Origin: Liolophura sinensis
Lineage: Eukaryota; Mollusca; Polyplacophora; Chitonida; Chitonidae
DNA length: 64,000 bases
NCBI RefSeq assembly: GCF_032854445.1
Contig: NC_088304.1
Span: 12,599,704 to 12,663,703 of the forward strand
Direction of reading: 5' to 3'
In this document: positions 46,931-57,872 of the stretch, in pieces
Layout: each line of letters opens with the position of its first letter
Position numbering within the stretch: the first letter of the stretch is position 1
Program-made: the position numbers and the translations under genes
Notes under the pieces: generated by a model
Seen by the model: only the letters and a program-made list of their open reading frames with translations
Database searches by the model: none
Told to the model about the DNA's origin: nothing

Positions 46931-47082
46931 CTACCACACGAGCCCGATGATAAGTAAAGATTTTCATCTATCTGCACCCACCTGCCAGGTTTTATCAACA
47001 ATGACCTTGTTTACAAACTTAACAAAACGTTCCAGAGAACGTGAAAATGTCACAGCTAGACCGTCGTGTACCATTCACAGAC

Positions 47083-47340
47083 ATGTTTCAATTTGCGCTC
47101 TTTCTCCCGATTGTGTCTGGTTTGCTAGCACAATCCCAGTGCCGGCTACACAAGTCACCTGTGCAGGTAACGATCTACCCACAGATTTTCTCCCAGGGTG
47201 GCCGGACCCGGTTTGAAACGGACCGATGGAACAGCCACAACGGACTGGACAAAGAACTTTACCTGACTGGTAATAAAGTTGTTGGATCGAGGACTGGTCG
47301 GTGGATTTTTCCCGATTTTTACAATGGTATATTTGCCAAT
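47083..47340 (+). CDS. Orphan first exon of a third hydrolase (GHD), partial
   Basis: 86 intact codons: a signal peptide (MFQFALFLPIVSGLLAQSQ), then PVQVTIYPQIFSQGGRTRFE, TDRWNSHNGLDKELYLTGNK and GSRTGRWIFPDFYNGIFAN, ending at a good donor GTAAGT in phase 0. An in-frame ATG 36 bp upstream (47047) is also possible. No middle or catalytic exon follows on this strand before unit 2 starts at 48.5 kb. So the gene was probably cut off by the duplication breakpoint, or its remaining exons were lost. It resembles relics R1 and R2 more than GHB or GHC. Confidence 0.65.
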
Positions 47341-48543
47341 GTAAGTTTTAAATTAACTTAATGTGTTTATGAAATTTCAAATAATGTACAACGTATTTCA
47401 AAGAAAAAGCATCAGCACGATCCTGCATGTCACAATAATCATACATACTTGATCGTAACTACGATTATAACTATTTATGCCTACAACGCGTGTTGCTGCG
47501 GCAGTTACATTCAACTTAGCATACGATAGTTTGTGAAAGAGAAATATAACTTATCTTTCAGCATAACCGAGCGTTGCCTATACGCATGAGTAATCTGAAG
47601 CAGTCGGGAGACTGATGAAATACACATGGTGAAATGGTCGAATACAATCAAAGATGTTAAAAACTGCAGAAAAATTAAGACTTACGGTGTATCCGATACA
47701 GCTAAACAGTTAGTTTCAGAGAAATACTTACCTAAAATGGGTCGAACAAAAAGTGACAAGTATGATCTTGCCAAAAAGATTAAAATTCAACACACACTTA
47801 TTTATATTGAAGATATTGTAATTGTTTTAAATTAAATTTATTCATGGGTGTATCTCTCCATGGCGAAAATCATTGTGACTTTGTTCCTGAATCATAACTG
47901 CACGGTATACAAACAGGGTTCCTATTTATAAATGTCCAGTGTATAGCGTCACAAGTCTAGAGCTGAGCGCGGAGGAGACCCACGACAATGCCCAAGTTGG
48001 TGCCAGTCTTTTTTATTGAAGAATTCATGTCACTAACTAATGAAGACAGTGTTTTGATGTGTGCAACATTATTTCTATCCTTTATCGACGTGTGGCGATT
48101 TAATCGGTCACTCCGTTTTCTTCCATCTGTAACACCCATCCCCACACCTGTCACACCACAACGATCCACGCCCTGTGTTACAGTAATCTTGAGTCGTTCT
48201 GACTGATGAGAGTAACCATGGTTGAACTGTACGATTTAGCTGGGACGGTGGGCAATAAAACTACAAGCTAAAACTACAAGTTATGAGGTACCACTTTTGC
48301 GCGCCATGAAGTCTTGGGTCAGAGCGGGACTTATTATTGTTCTCTTCTGATACATGGTTACAGGTTACCAGTTTGGCTACAAATTGTCATCGCAACGGCA
48401 CGGTAGAACAATGCGGTACACTACACTACACATCATTGAAAACTGTTGGCTGTTTCCCTTTGCATGTTTCCGTTCTAACTTTGCACTTTCTATACTTTTC
48501 TTTAGATCTTTGGTGGTTTGGGTTAAACGTCGTTTTGTAAACT
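47341..48543. other. Spacer between orphan exon and unit 2
   Basis: 1.2 kb, AT-rich, with no SINE or gene I recognise. A Lys-rich 69-codon frame at 47626-47835 has no family signature. Confidence 0.55.
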
Positions 48544-48747
48544 GGTGATTATTTCCCAACAACGTCCACGGTGGTTGAGGGCTGATATATGAATGTCGTT
48601 TTTGACGCATAGATAGAAATATATACAACTAATGGAAGAGTTACCTTTCACCAAAAAGGTTTCCCATTTTACTACTAGACATGTAATGGGCCATTATCAC
48701 CCAAACATAGGTATAACACACCCACAAAGAATGCAGATTTAGTTTAC

Positions 48748-48913
48748 ATTGGCGTTTACATTAACTGCCGGCCAGGTAAAGTTCTATGTCCAATCCGTTT
48801 TGACTGTTCCATGGGTCCGTCTCAAACCGGATTCGGCCACCCTGGGCCAGAATCTGTGTGCAGATTGCAAGAAGCGCATACGAAGCTAAGAAAAAGAGTG
48901 AAACCTGGAACAT
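48748..48913 (-). pseudogene. Decayed first exon of a hydrolase (relic R2)
   Basis: Minus strand: ATG, then MFQVSLFFLASYALLAICTQ, ILAQGGRIRFETDPWNSQNG and LDIELYLAG, then TAA. The GSRTGRW part is deleted but the donor-like AAT/GTAAAC remains. It is less decayed than R1 and closest to the orphan exon GHD. Confidence 0.75.
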
Positions 48914-49077
48914 ATCTGAGAATGGGCTCGAATTCGTCTGTGAACTTTCACATACGTCTTGTTTTTTTTAGTACATAAGACTACAGTTGATAAAGACGTA
49001 TTATGTTAGTGTAGGGCATCGTGTTTAAAATCTTCCGTGCTTGGTGAAGCTGCTAAGTTGGTTAGCGCGCACCGCAG

Positions 49078-49275
49078 CGTAATGACCCAAGAGCCTCTCA
49101 CCACACCAATGCGGTCGGTGTGAGTTCACGTCCAGGTCCACGACCATCCGCAGGTTGCTAGAAGACTTTCCCACTTACGATCAGAAAGGAAGCAATGATG
49201 AGCTGGACTTGAAATCACCGCGACTGCATTGGAGAGAGCCTCCTGGGTCATTTCCCTGCGCTGGCGTGCTAACGA
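49078..49275. mobile_element. Fold-back SINE family A, unit 2 copy
   Basis: Counterpart of 33557-33756: + oriented head (GTTAGCGCGCACCGCAGCG just before, GAGTTCACGTCC) joined to a reversed body and head. This copy keeps more of the left head. Confidence 0.75.
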
Positions 49276-49391
49276 ACGTAAATATTATACAACATGCATA
49301 TAATACACAATCATTAACCCTTAGTCGTACAAATTAAACTTAGTGGTATTTGGTGAGGTTTGTGACGTCATGGCAAGCGTCTTTTACTCCC

Positions 49392-49640
49392 AAGCCCGAC
49401 CAGCTGTGGTGGCGGAGTGAGTAGAGCCTCTTACTTGTAAACGGTAGATCCGGGGGTTCAATCCCGAATTGAATCATACGAAGTGTCAGTATAATGTGAC
49501 TCCGTGGGGCGTCGTGTCTGGTGTCCTTGGCAAGCCGTTGCAGTGAGGCAGAACTATAAATATGTAGAAATTGAGTCCAAGGAGACACCGGAAATAATGT
49601 TGAAAGCTACTTTAAACCCCAATCAAACAATCAAACTAAG
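49392..49640 (+). mobile_element. tRNA-derived SINE, family B variant
   Basis: A-box region GTGGCGGAGTGAGTAGAGCC and a very good B-box GGGGGTTCAATCCCG. The body shares the CAGTATAATG and AGTGAGGCAGAACTATA spacing of family B, but the tail is CCCCAATCAAACAATCAAAC instead of (CACT)n. Confidence 0.7.
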
Positions 49641-49805
49641 ATAAGGAGTTTTATTGTTTGACTGGCATATTGTCATCACATTGTCGGTTTGTCTGTGCGT
49701 CAATCTGAGTGGCCGTCTGTTCTCATCGTTGCGATCACCATATCTCTGGAGTTATTAAAAGAAAATATCCGCACCTACCTTTGCTGAGATGATGATTGTA
49801 TCTCA

Positions 49806-49980
49806 TATATGCGTCTTCCTCTCCGGCCGTAAGTTGAAAGGTCTGCCTGCAACATGCAGATGGTCGTGGGTTTTCCCGGGCTCTACCCGGTTTCCTCCCA
49901 CCATAATGCTGGCCGCCATCGTATAAGTGAAATATTCTTGAGTACGGCGTAAAATACCAATCAAATTAAGTAAATAAACA
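49806..49980 (+). mobile_element. SINE family A, 5'-truncated
   Basis: CTTCCTCTCCGGCCGTAAGT through CCACCATAATGCTGGCCGCC to the tail AATCAAATTAAGTAAATAAA. Confidence 0.85.
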
Positions 49981-50524
49981 TATATGTGCCTTTAGACCAC
50001 TGCAGGTCTATCGATCCTTCCAATAATTTATAAAATAATATAATCCGTTTTATTTTGTATATATAAGCTAGTAATGGAAAGTTGGTTGAGCTTCACAGAA
50101 ACAATACTCATGAATCTTTGCTTAGATTGTCATCTAAAGCTGCTCATATAATAGGCTTTAAAAGTCGTATTCATCTGTTCTTTTTTGTGATGTGAACACA
50201 GCCGTGACATTTCTTATTTCTGTTAAAAGTAATATGTCAATGATATTCCGTCAAACGCCATTGCCCCTTCATGATTAGTTCTATGTTTCTTATGTTTATA
50301 CAATGATTTTGTTTGTGTAAATATGGAGAAAGTATCCAGAATCTCTGCTTCTTTACTGTGTCTAATTTCGTTCAAGCTGGAACTAGGGATCGTATCTTTA
50401 TTTAGTTAAACAAGGCGACATGTTTGAAATATGAACAGCTGGTGAAACTGAGACAAAGAATTGGATTAGCAACTTACGAACTAACATAGAATATGTATAA
50501 CCGATTTGAATACTGGTCATTGTG

Positions 50525-50838
50525 ACCGGTCCCAACAGCACAGTTGGTAGAGCGTCCGGGGTAGATCCAGGGCCAATCAGTACCTAAGAGATTCAGGCAT
50601 TCAGCATTAAGGGGATAACGCAACAACTGGTTGACCTGTGCCAGTATAGTGACTCGGCGGGCAGCTTACTTTACTTCGGTAAGTGGTCTCAGTGAAGCAG
50701 CACTATATAAAAGGGCGATGGAAATCCGTCCTGCAACAAGGAGGCACATTACATACACTCTATGGATTTCTTCATCGTCATATGACTGAAAAATTATTAA
50801 GTACGACGTTAAACCCCAAGTACTTACTGACTCACTCT
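50525..50838 (+). mobile_element. SINE family B, shortened head
   Basis: CAGCACAGTTGGTAGAGCG, then a deletion between the A- and B-boxes, a body with CCAGTATAGTGACTCGGCGG and a tail CTTACTGACTCACTC. Confidence 0.8.
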
Positions 50839-51099
50839 GATCCTTGTGTCCTTCCGTCATCATTGAAAACTGGTGACAGCTTCTCTTTACATGAATAAAT
50901 CGTAATATCTTACTTCATATGTCTTCTTACTTCTTTAGTGGTTACTGTTGAGCATTGTTTTGAGAACTGGGCTTGTAGTTATTGACCTGGAACGCCCAAT
51001 TTCGTTGACGGCTAGCTTACCAATGTCTGTTTTGACGCATAGATTTAAGCCGCTTTCCATATTATTTCGGTCATATCACGACATTATCCCACTGACTAG

Positions 51100-51602
51100 G
51101 TTGACGGGCCTTGAACAGGGAATTTGTAGATTTGCCCGCTCTCACTGTTGATAGGGACCTTAGTGACAACAACTCGATCGATGTCGCCCCTGTGGCCAAC
51201 TCCCGTTGACAACCGCTTGTTTCCAACACTGTGTTGTGCATGTATAAATTTATCTGTACGTAGGGAAGTTTGTCAGTGACTTGCCAAAAGTTCGGTGGAT
51301 TACCCACGAAACTAGGTTTTCTTCTACCCATGCAAATTAAAATAAAACACCACAATCCCGAAAAGATAAGACTTTATTATGACTCGGTGTGTCGGGATTG
51401 TATTTTGCCGTCATCACCTTCCTGATTGTAGACTACGTATGGGCCAAGGCTTTTCAGTAGTAATTCAGGAGTGTTTGCACCATCGTATGAGAGGAAAATT
51501 CGCCAGTATAGCGTTAACAATATGCAGTCAATCAGTCAATCGTAAATATTGCAGAAGTGGCGTTAAACCATAACCATTTATCAATCAGTCAGTCAAATAT
51601 GT
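51100..51602 (+). mobile_element. SINE-like family C copy, unit 2
   Basis: Counterpart of 33890-34390, same ends (CTTGAACAGGGAATTTGTAG; GGCGTTAAACCATAACC tail). Confidence 0.6.
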
Positions 51603-51759
51603 TGTTACCCATGCGGGCGTTCAATAATACAACGTTGTCGTATGAATCGCAAGTTGTACTCACAAAAACATTAAACTAAGAAGAAGTTAGTTTGTACTTA
51701 TTTATTTGATAATTTGATTGTTGCTTAATGTCATAGGCTTATTCAAACAATTTTCACTC

Positions 51760-52055
51760 AGTAGATTACGGTCAGTTTGATAGGAGGAGAAAACCAGAGT
51801 GCCCGACGTAAATCACCCACCTTGGACAAGTTACTGAAGTGATAAACAAATATGCAGACCATACTGATGGAAGACAAGTGGTCTACAGAACATGACTGCG
51901 CAAACGCACGCGAGCATTGTGTCTTTTGGTACAAACGTTTATTGTCACCGAGGCCCCTACGAACAGTGAATGTAAAGGAATCTAGAAATTCCCTGGATGT
52001 TTCACTGCGATCGAGATGCAAGCACCATGAACCATTTGACGACGACACGTTTTAA
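51760..52055 (-). mobile_element. SINE-like family C copy, reversed, unit 2
   Basis: Counterpart of 34540-34835, again about 110 bp before the start codon of the GHB gene. Confidence 0.6.
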
Positions 52056-52165
52056 AATCGTTATCTTAACCCAAACCATGTGGTTGGTTCCAGCTACACT
52101 AATCTCCAATCGTTCTACATATATTAAGTAGATTATCTGTAAGCTCTCGGCACTCACATATAGAA

Positions 52166-52420
52166 ATGTTCCAAGAGATGAATGCCGTTCTGTTGCTTGT
52201 TACAGCCTTGTCGGCGTTTATCCCTCGCAGTACCTCTACCTACACGGTGACGATCTACCCGCAGATTCTGTCCCAGGGTGGTCGGACCCAGTTTGAGACG
52301 GACCGATGGAACGGCCACAACGGCCTGGACCCGGAGAACTTCATCTCCAATAACCTCGATGTGGGATCGCGGACTGGCCGATGGCTGAATCCTGACCTGC
52401 GCTATGACATTTTTGTCAAT
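52166..52420 (+). CDS. GHB2 exon 1 (signal peptide)
   Basis: 85 codons ending YDIFVN before GTAAGT. Differs from GHB1 exon 1 at a few positions only. Confidence 0.83.
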
Positions 52421-55400
52421 GTAAGTTATTTCTGTTTGAGAGGTTCCCGATGTCTGTTTTACATTGTTCAGTTCAAACTGAAAACGTTTTTATTTTTATT
52501 TTTTTGACTGGCACTCTAGAAACTTTCACCATATTCTCATTTTTTCAAGTTGTTGCCTAGGTTCAGAAATATATAAAATCAATCATGTTCACTACCAACA
52601 ATACCTTTATAGTGGGCATGTATCTCCTAATGTATATGAATTGACCGGCCCCGATAACATAGTTGGTAGAGCGCCCGTCTCGGGAGCGGTAGATCCAGGA
52701 TCAATCCTGGGTCGAGTCACACCTAAGACATTAAAAGAGGAAGTTGTAACTTGGCGTTCAGCATGAATGCGATAGTGCAACGACAGGTTGACCCATATCA
52801 GTATAATGGCTCGGTCGGGGCTGCTTACTTGCCTTCGGTAAGGCGTCTCAGTGAAGCAGCACTAGATAAAAGAGGGGTGGAAATCCGTCCTGCAACAAGG
52901 AGGCACATTGCATGCACTCTAAGAATTCTTTCGTCGTCATATGACTGAAAAATTGTACGACTTTAAACCCCAGGCACTCACTCAATTACTCTATGTATTG
53001 TTTTTGGACAATATTGTCGTCAACCAATACACTCAAGTCTTGGTCTATACAACAGTGTTCAGCACTATCAATTAGAAAAAAGTATTCCAACCACATTTTC
53101 GTGGAATCAATGTAGACCTACATAAACATCGTAACTATATATTGCTTAAACCAAGGACTTATTATGGTATAACACGTGTGGCAGGTAACCAAAACCCACA
53201 AAGACCATAGGATAGCTGAAGCTTTTATCCATGATAACGAACGTCTTTCCTTGGAAATCTCGCTGATAGTGGCACATTTTAATTATCACAAAATGTCGTT
53301 TTACATATTTATTGGCTACTCAAGTCAACAGAGGACCCAAGCAAAACGAGTTATCCTGATCCGAACAACTTTTATGTCATTATACCATTTAATTGGCTAC
53401 TTGAGCTAACAGACGACCCACGCAAGACGTGTTATCTTGATCCAAGATACTGCAAAGTGAGCATACATTCAGCCACTAAACCTGAATTAATTGATAAAGT
53501 AGTGTTCAAGAAATGTTAAAAATTATTTTAAAACGTTTACACGCTAATCGACAAAGTAAATAGCAAACAATCAAGGTATGGCTATGGGAAAATACAAGCA
53601 AAAATTTCTGATACCTAACCAAAGTGTGTCAGCTGTTTTCCGTGTTCAAAGGGCGATTGTTTCTTTTAGTTTGACGATTAGTCAATTCGATGTTCGTGGA
53701 CACAAGCGTCGCGTTTCAGCTGCCCTGCTCGTCTTCGTCTTGCACGTGCGTAAGCATTTAGCCCAGCTGGCTGTACCGATTTAAGGAATTTCCGAACAAA
53801 GCAGGGCCATTTTATTGATAGTACACCCTTTCGTTTGGATTTTGGGAAGATATTTTCGTAATAAATCTGACTTTGCTAAGGAAAAGTGTTGCAAATTCAC
53901 AATATTTTTCTTCAAGCAATGTCTCTCCCGAGGTGGTTTTCTTGCCTACTCCCCCTGATATCCTGCCCAACATGTACACGTTATGACACGGGCAGCCGTT
54001 CTCAGTTCCCTGCTCATAAATGTGTGGTTCAAAATGCATTAGTTTCACACTTAAACTAACCGCAATATGCAATTTATTGCATCGAAATCTGTCTCTCCAC
54101 TAGAAGAAACCACACTGACCAACCAGAGTTCATATTTGTTTTGACATGACAGCGCTGGTGATTGGCCAAGCTCATGAGGGCCTTTTCAACATGGCTACTC
54201 GCAGTGAATTGTCCGTTGGTGCCATGTCCCCAATGCTGAACATGTTTTTTAAAACTTTACAGAATTTATTTAAGTTTTTTTTCTTTGATAACTGTGTTCT
54301 ATATTATTTTTTCTTTGTATATATAGTGGAAGACTTTATGTCGTTTTACCATTTCATTGGTTAGTCAAGTCAACAGACGATTAAAGCAAAATGGATTATC
54401 CTGACTCGAGGTACATTAATGTCGTTTTATATTTTCATTTGTTACTCAAGTCAACAGAGGATCCAAGCAAAAGGGGTTATCCTGATCCGAGCTACTTTAG
54501 CGACCCATCGTTACAAGAGAGGCTTTGCTCAACCTACCTCAACAATCTAGCTGGATATGGAAACAATCGGAACATTGTCATGGAAATAAAAGGTAATAAA
54601 AAGTTTTAAAAATTAACATTTTTAAAGACCTTAAAATATTTTACCAAAATTCTGCGAACATCTGAAGGGCCGAAACGTTAGACCCTTGAAATCAAATAAC
54701 ATGAGTGAAGTTTTAACGCCACTAGGCAATATTGCAGCGATATCGTTGTAAGTGGTATTGTACAGATTCTGGAAATCATATGTTAGTGTGTTGTTCGGAT
54801 TTTTCCGGGAAGGGGAAGGGGCGGGTTGCAGCAGAGCAGCATAAAGCAATGACCCCGGAAATCTGCCAATGGCCATGGATTTTCACCGGGCTCTGCCCGG
54901 TTTTCTCCCACCATAATGCTGGTCGCCACTGTATAAGTGAAATATTCTTGAGTACGGCGTGAACACCAATCAAATAAATAAATAACGGCCTAGGAGCCCC
55001 CCACCTAGGCTTATCAGGTGCATGGTTATCTGGATTTTTGTAAGAAATATATCTAATGTATGAGCCAAAACATCATCCAATAAAACTGAACTAATAAGTT
55101 ACGATAACTTATGATTCACCATTATCTATTTTTCTTTTTAGGTCAGTTCTGGCCCAAATGGATGAACACCTCTTTACATGGCGGCGTGTTTCCCAATAAC
55201 CTAAACGCTGGAGCTGAAATGATCGCGTTACTGGTAGACGCCGTGTACAACTACACAAAAGGACAAATCCCGGCGTTTTTCGAGGTCATTAACGAGCCAG
55301 ACACGCTTTACCAATACGTCACGTGGGACACTGTTATCGCGTTCCACAAAATCGTCGCCGAAAAACTTCACACAAAGCACCCGCTTCTCAAAGTCGGTGG

Positions 55401-56430
55401 ACCGACGAAGACAGGGGAAGTTTCCAATTTGGATCAGAAGGATTTCTTTCTCTGGCGACAGATGCGCGATTTCATGAACATGTCGCTGGAACATCTGGAT
55501 TTCCTGTCCTTCCATCCTTACAATTCGCTAAACTCTACTGGGAAATCACATGAGTTTCATGGCATCAACGAAGCTCGCTTGGTCGCTGTGATAGACATGG
55601 TAGAAAGCTACGCCAGTCTTTTGCAAGATGGGAAATCTGTTCCTATCATCACTAGCGAGTACGGTATAGATCGCAGGTTCGTCGATTCGCAAACTCCGAC
55701 CTCCCTCGTGAGGTGGGCATATGCCTTCATGCACAATTCCTACATGTTCACTTTCCTGAACCATCGAGGAGTGATGGAACAAGCGGTCGCGTTCCTGCTC
55801 GCAGACGTGCCTGTCAACGCCACCATTTTTTATCACAACGGTAGCGACACGATCGTAGCAAAGTCTTATCGATTCTGGAAAAATTTCGACGCCAACAACC
55901 AATTTCTGAGAGTGGATAGTCAGTACAACGGCGAAGAAAGAACGGTTTCTCCGTTAACTCTGTTCAACTCCCAAATTGGTTCCGTTTATGTTCTGTTGAA
56001 CAATTACATGCAGAAATCGCAAAACGTCGAATTAAACTTTTACAAGAACTGGGTCATTCCGTCAACTGCGCAATCTACTTGTTTGTATCTAGGTCCAAAC
56101 AGAATTCCAATTTACCACGCAAACCAAACCGTTAAACTTTTTGGCAATATCGTGGAAGTACCACCGGAAAGCACGTGCTTCTTTGCCTTATCGACCACCT
56201 TTGCATCACGTGACATTGCAATTATTCACGAATCTACGGTATACTCCAAAGATATGGTTATTTCCTTTGAAAATCATATCGCTCAAGCTAACATCAACTT
56301 ACGGGTTATCAACGACCTGGTTTACGCTCATCTGCGCTTTGCAGTCAGTACCAGCGACATGTCCGCACCGACTCAACCCACGTCAGTGACCATCAACGGT
56401 CATCCGACCCACGACGTACGCTATGTATGA
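52166..56430 (+). CDS. GHB2: GH86-like hydrolase, C-terminus truncated by frameshift
   Basis: Exons 52166-52420, 54460-54592 and 55142-56430, same phases as GHB1. Protein-level differences from GHB1 are few (about a dozen, such as H/R in the signal peptide, LNND/LRYD, CSNY/CSTY, TGAV/TGEV). Signal peptide, FEVINEPD and ITSEYG are intact. Near 56416 a net loss of 2 bp, just after the codon for Asp in GHPTHD, changes frame and brings TGA after VRYV, so about 57 C-terminal residues of the beta-rich domain are lost. The old 3' frame is still open down to TAG at 56588-56590. It may be a young pseudogene or a working truncated enzyme; both catalytic Glu remain. Confidence 0.78.
52644..52993 (+). 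mobile_element. SINE family B, full length, in GHB2 intron 1
   Basis: Counterpart of 35425-35774, with intact A- and B-boxes. The tail has lost a few bases. Confidence 0.87.
54460..54592 (+). CDS. GHB2 exon 2 (133 bp)
   Basis: DPSKRGYPDPSYFSDPSLQE, then CSTYLNNLAGYGNNRNIVME and IK plus one base before GTAATA. Confidence 0.82.
54857..54985 (+). mobile_element. SINE family A tail half, GHB2 intron 2
   Basis: Counterpart of 37636-37762; it ends AATCAAATAAATAAATAA. Confidence 0.85.
55142..56430 (+). CDS. GHB2 exon 3, ending at premature stop
   Basis: Starts GT-CAG-TTC-TGG; 429 full codons followed by TGA at 56428. The sequence from 56431 to 56590 is the former coding end, now out of frame. Confidence 0.8.
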
Positions 56431-56590
56431 TCCGGACAGGGTCACAGGTGTTACCCAGTGGGAGGTGTACAACTACCAAGTCTCCACTGCAGTACTAAAG
56501 ACAGGCAATAACACCATCAGATTTGTGTTTCCCCAGACTGATGGTAGAGTGTCAACCGTAGCTCTTATTTTTGGAAAAATGAACCCTTAG
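56431..56590 (+). pseudogene. Out-of-frame remainder of GHB2
   Basis: In the shifted frame it still reads YDPDRVTGVTQWEVYNYQVS, then TVALIFGKMNP and TAG, as in GHB1, without further damage. So the frameshift is recent. Confidence 0.8.
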
Positions 56591-56677
56591 CTCTTAGAGA
56601 AAATTGTTTTTGGGTGGGTGATGACATTCAACTACATTCTGTTTGCCTCCTATTATCTCTTTAATGATAAAAATTAA

Positions 56678-56683
56678 AATAAA
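56678..56683 (+). terminator. GHB2 polyadenylation signal
   Basis: AATAAA 88 bp after the ancestral stop at 56590. Confidence 0.6.
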
Positions 56684-56771
56684 CTTCTACAAGTACATCA
56701 CCGATACTTTATGTTTTGTAACCTTGTGTTTATTACAACTGCTTGTTGTAAAAAGGATGAAAAAATTGAGG

Positions 56772-56834
56772 TAAGAGGCTTCTGAGTCAATGCGCCGTGC
56801 TGGCGTGCTAACCACCTCGGCCACGGAGGCCCCA
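56772..56834 (-). mobile_element. SINE family A head remnant, unit 2
   Basis: Counterpart of 39551-39612, with GCCGTGCTGGCGTGCTAACC and CTCGGCCACGGAGGCCCC. Confidence 0.65.
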
Positions 56835-57446
56835 GAGTCCAATACAAAAGACTGCAGCATGGAGGGTAAATCCAGAGCAGCTAAGACAGTGTGGCAGTTG
56901 GCAAATAGTCCCACATGATTAGTGAAATACAGCCTCTCGTCAGTATTCACCTTACTTAGGGTTTTACTGTAACTGTTCATGCAAATGCTTAAATAGTAGC
57001 AAATTACACGCCACTAATATCACAGCAAAGTAGAATTAGGTAAAAAAAACATGCATTAATGGTAATTTCAAGTTACTATTTATACATCAGTGAATTCCCA
57101 GTGTTTTCTTCACTGATAAAAAATGATATCTCCACTGGTTCGATATCACTTTTGTTATTACATTTTGCAATTCCGCGCAATATATATTTCACAAAAAAGC
57201 AGAAATTCTTTATGTGCTTAATTTAGGTAAATACCTATATTGCGTTAGCATTAAGCACCTTTGTAGAATGTATAAGTACTTACAGACAGTGTTTATAACT
57301 GTGAAAGTTTTATGAGCGTGGACGTGAAGGAAATTGTAGCGCGTATGAATAGAATCCGAAATACGACGAAGATGGCACATTGCTTATTTTTTCACGCATT
57401 TATATACATGTAGAGAAAATGTCAGGATAGAAATAGTGAATAGAAT

Positions 57447-57591
57447 ATTACACAGTGAAGGTTGAATACTATATATATTGTTCTCGTGAAAGGTAGAAAT
57501 GATAACCCCCTTAAAGCTTTGAGTCGTGTGGGTTATCATTTCCACCTCTCACTCCAACAACATTTATGGTATTCAACCTTCGCTGTGCAAT
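57447..57591. repeat. 60-bp inverted repeat (hairpin), unit 2 copy
   Basis: Counterpart of 40222-40365. The arm ends pair CACAGTGAAGGTTGAATAC with GTATTCAACCTTCGCTGTG. Confidence 0.7.
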
Positions 57592-57872
57592 AGCCTCTAT
57601 TTGTTAGACAGTCACTTGTCTAGAATTACTAAAAAATGTTGTATTGCCATTACATTTAACACACAATAACGTTGGGACAATGCAAAGGGAACAGGCGTCG
57701 GGAATGCTTTGTTCACTGGGTGTAACCCCGTTTATGTTGGAACGCAATATGAAACACTACAACATACAGAGCAAAACGAGTGGAGCGACGACAGCGTGCT
57801 AGTTGATAAATGGTCACATGTATCACTGGTGAAGTCCGGCCAAATGTCAGTTTACTTCAGTTAAGGTACCTA

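Larger units (their letters stand above)
45250..47082. other. Intergenic region between GHC1 and the orphan exon
   Basis: Homology to unit 2 runs to about 45630. The rest is single-copy here, holding a SINE A fragment and a MITE-like element. Open frames up to 115 codons show no recognisable protein. Confidence 0.6.
49334..51015. other. 1.7-kb block present in unit 2 only
   Basis: Unit 1 passes directly from the sequence matching 49333 to that matching about 51016. The extra block contains a family B variant, a family A tail and a family B copy, plus AT-rich filler with no gene. It is either an insertion in unit 2 or a deletion in unit 1. Confidence 0.6.

Noticed and set aside
47626-47835. 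Lys-rich 69-codon frame
   Set aside because: No recognised family, no conserved copy in unit 2, ordinary length for chance in AT-rich DNA.
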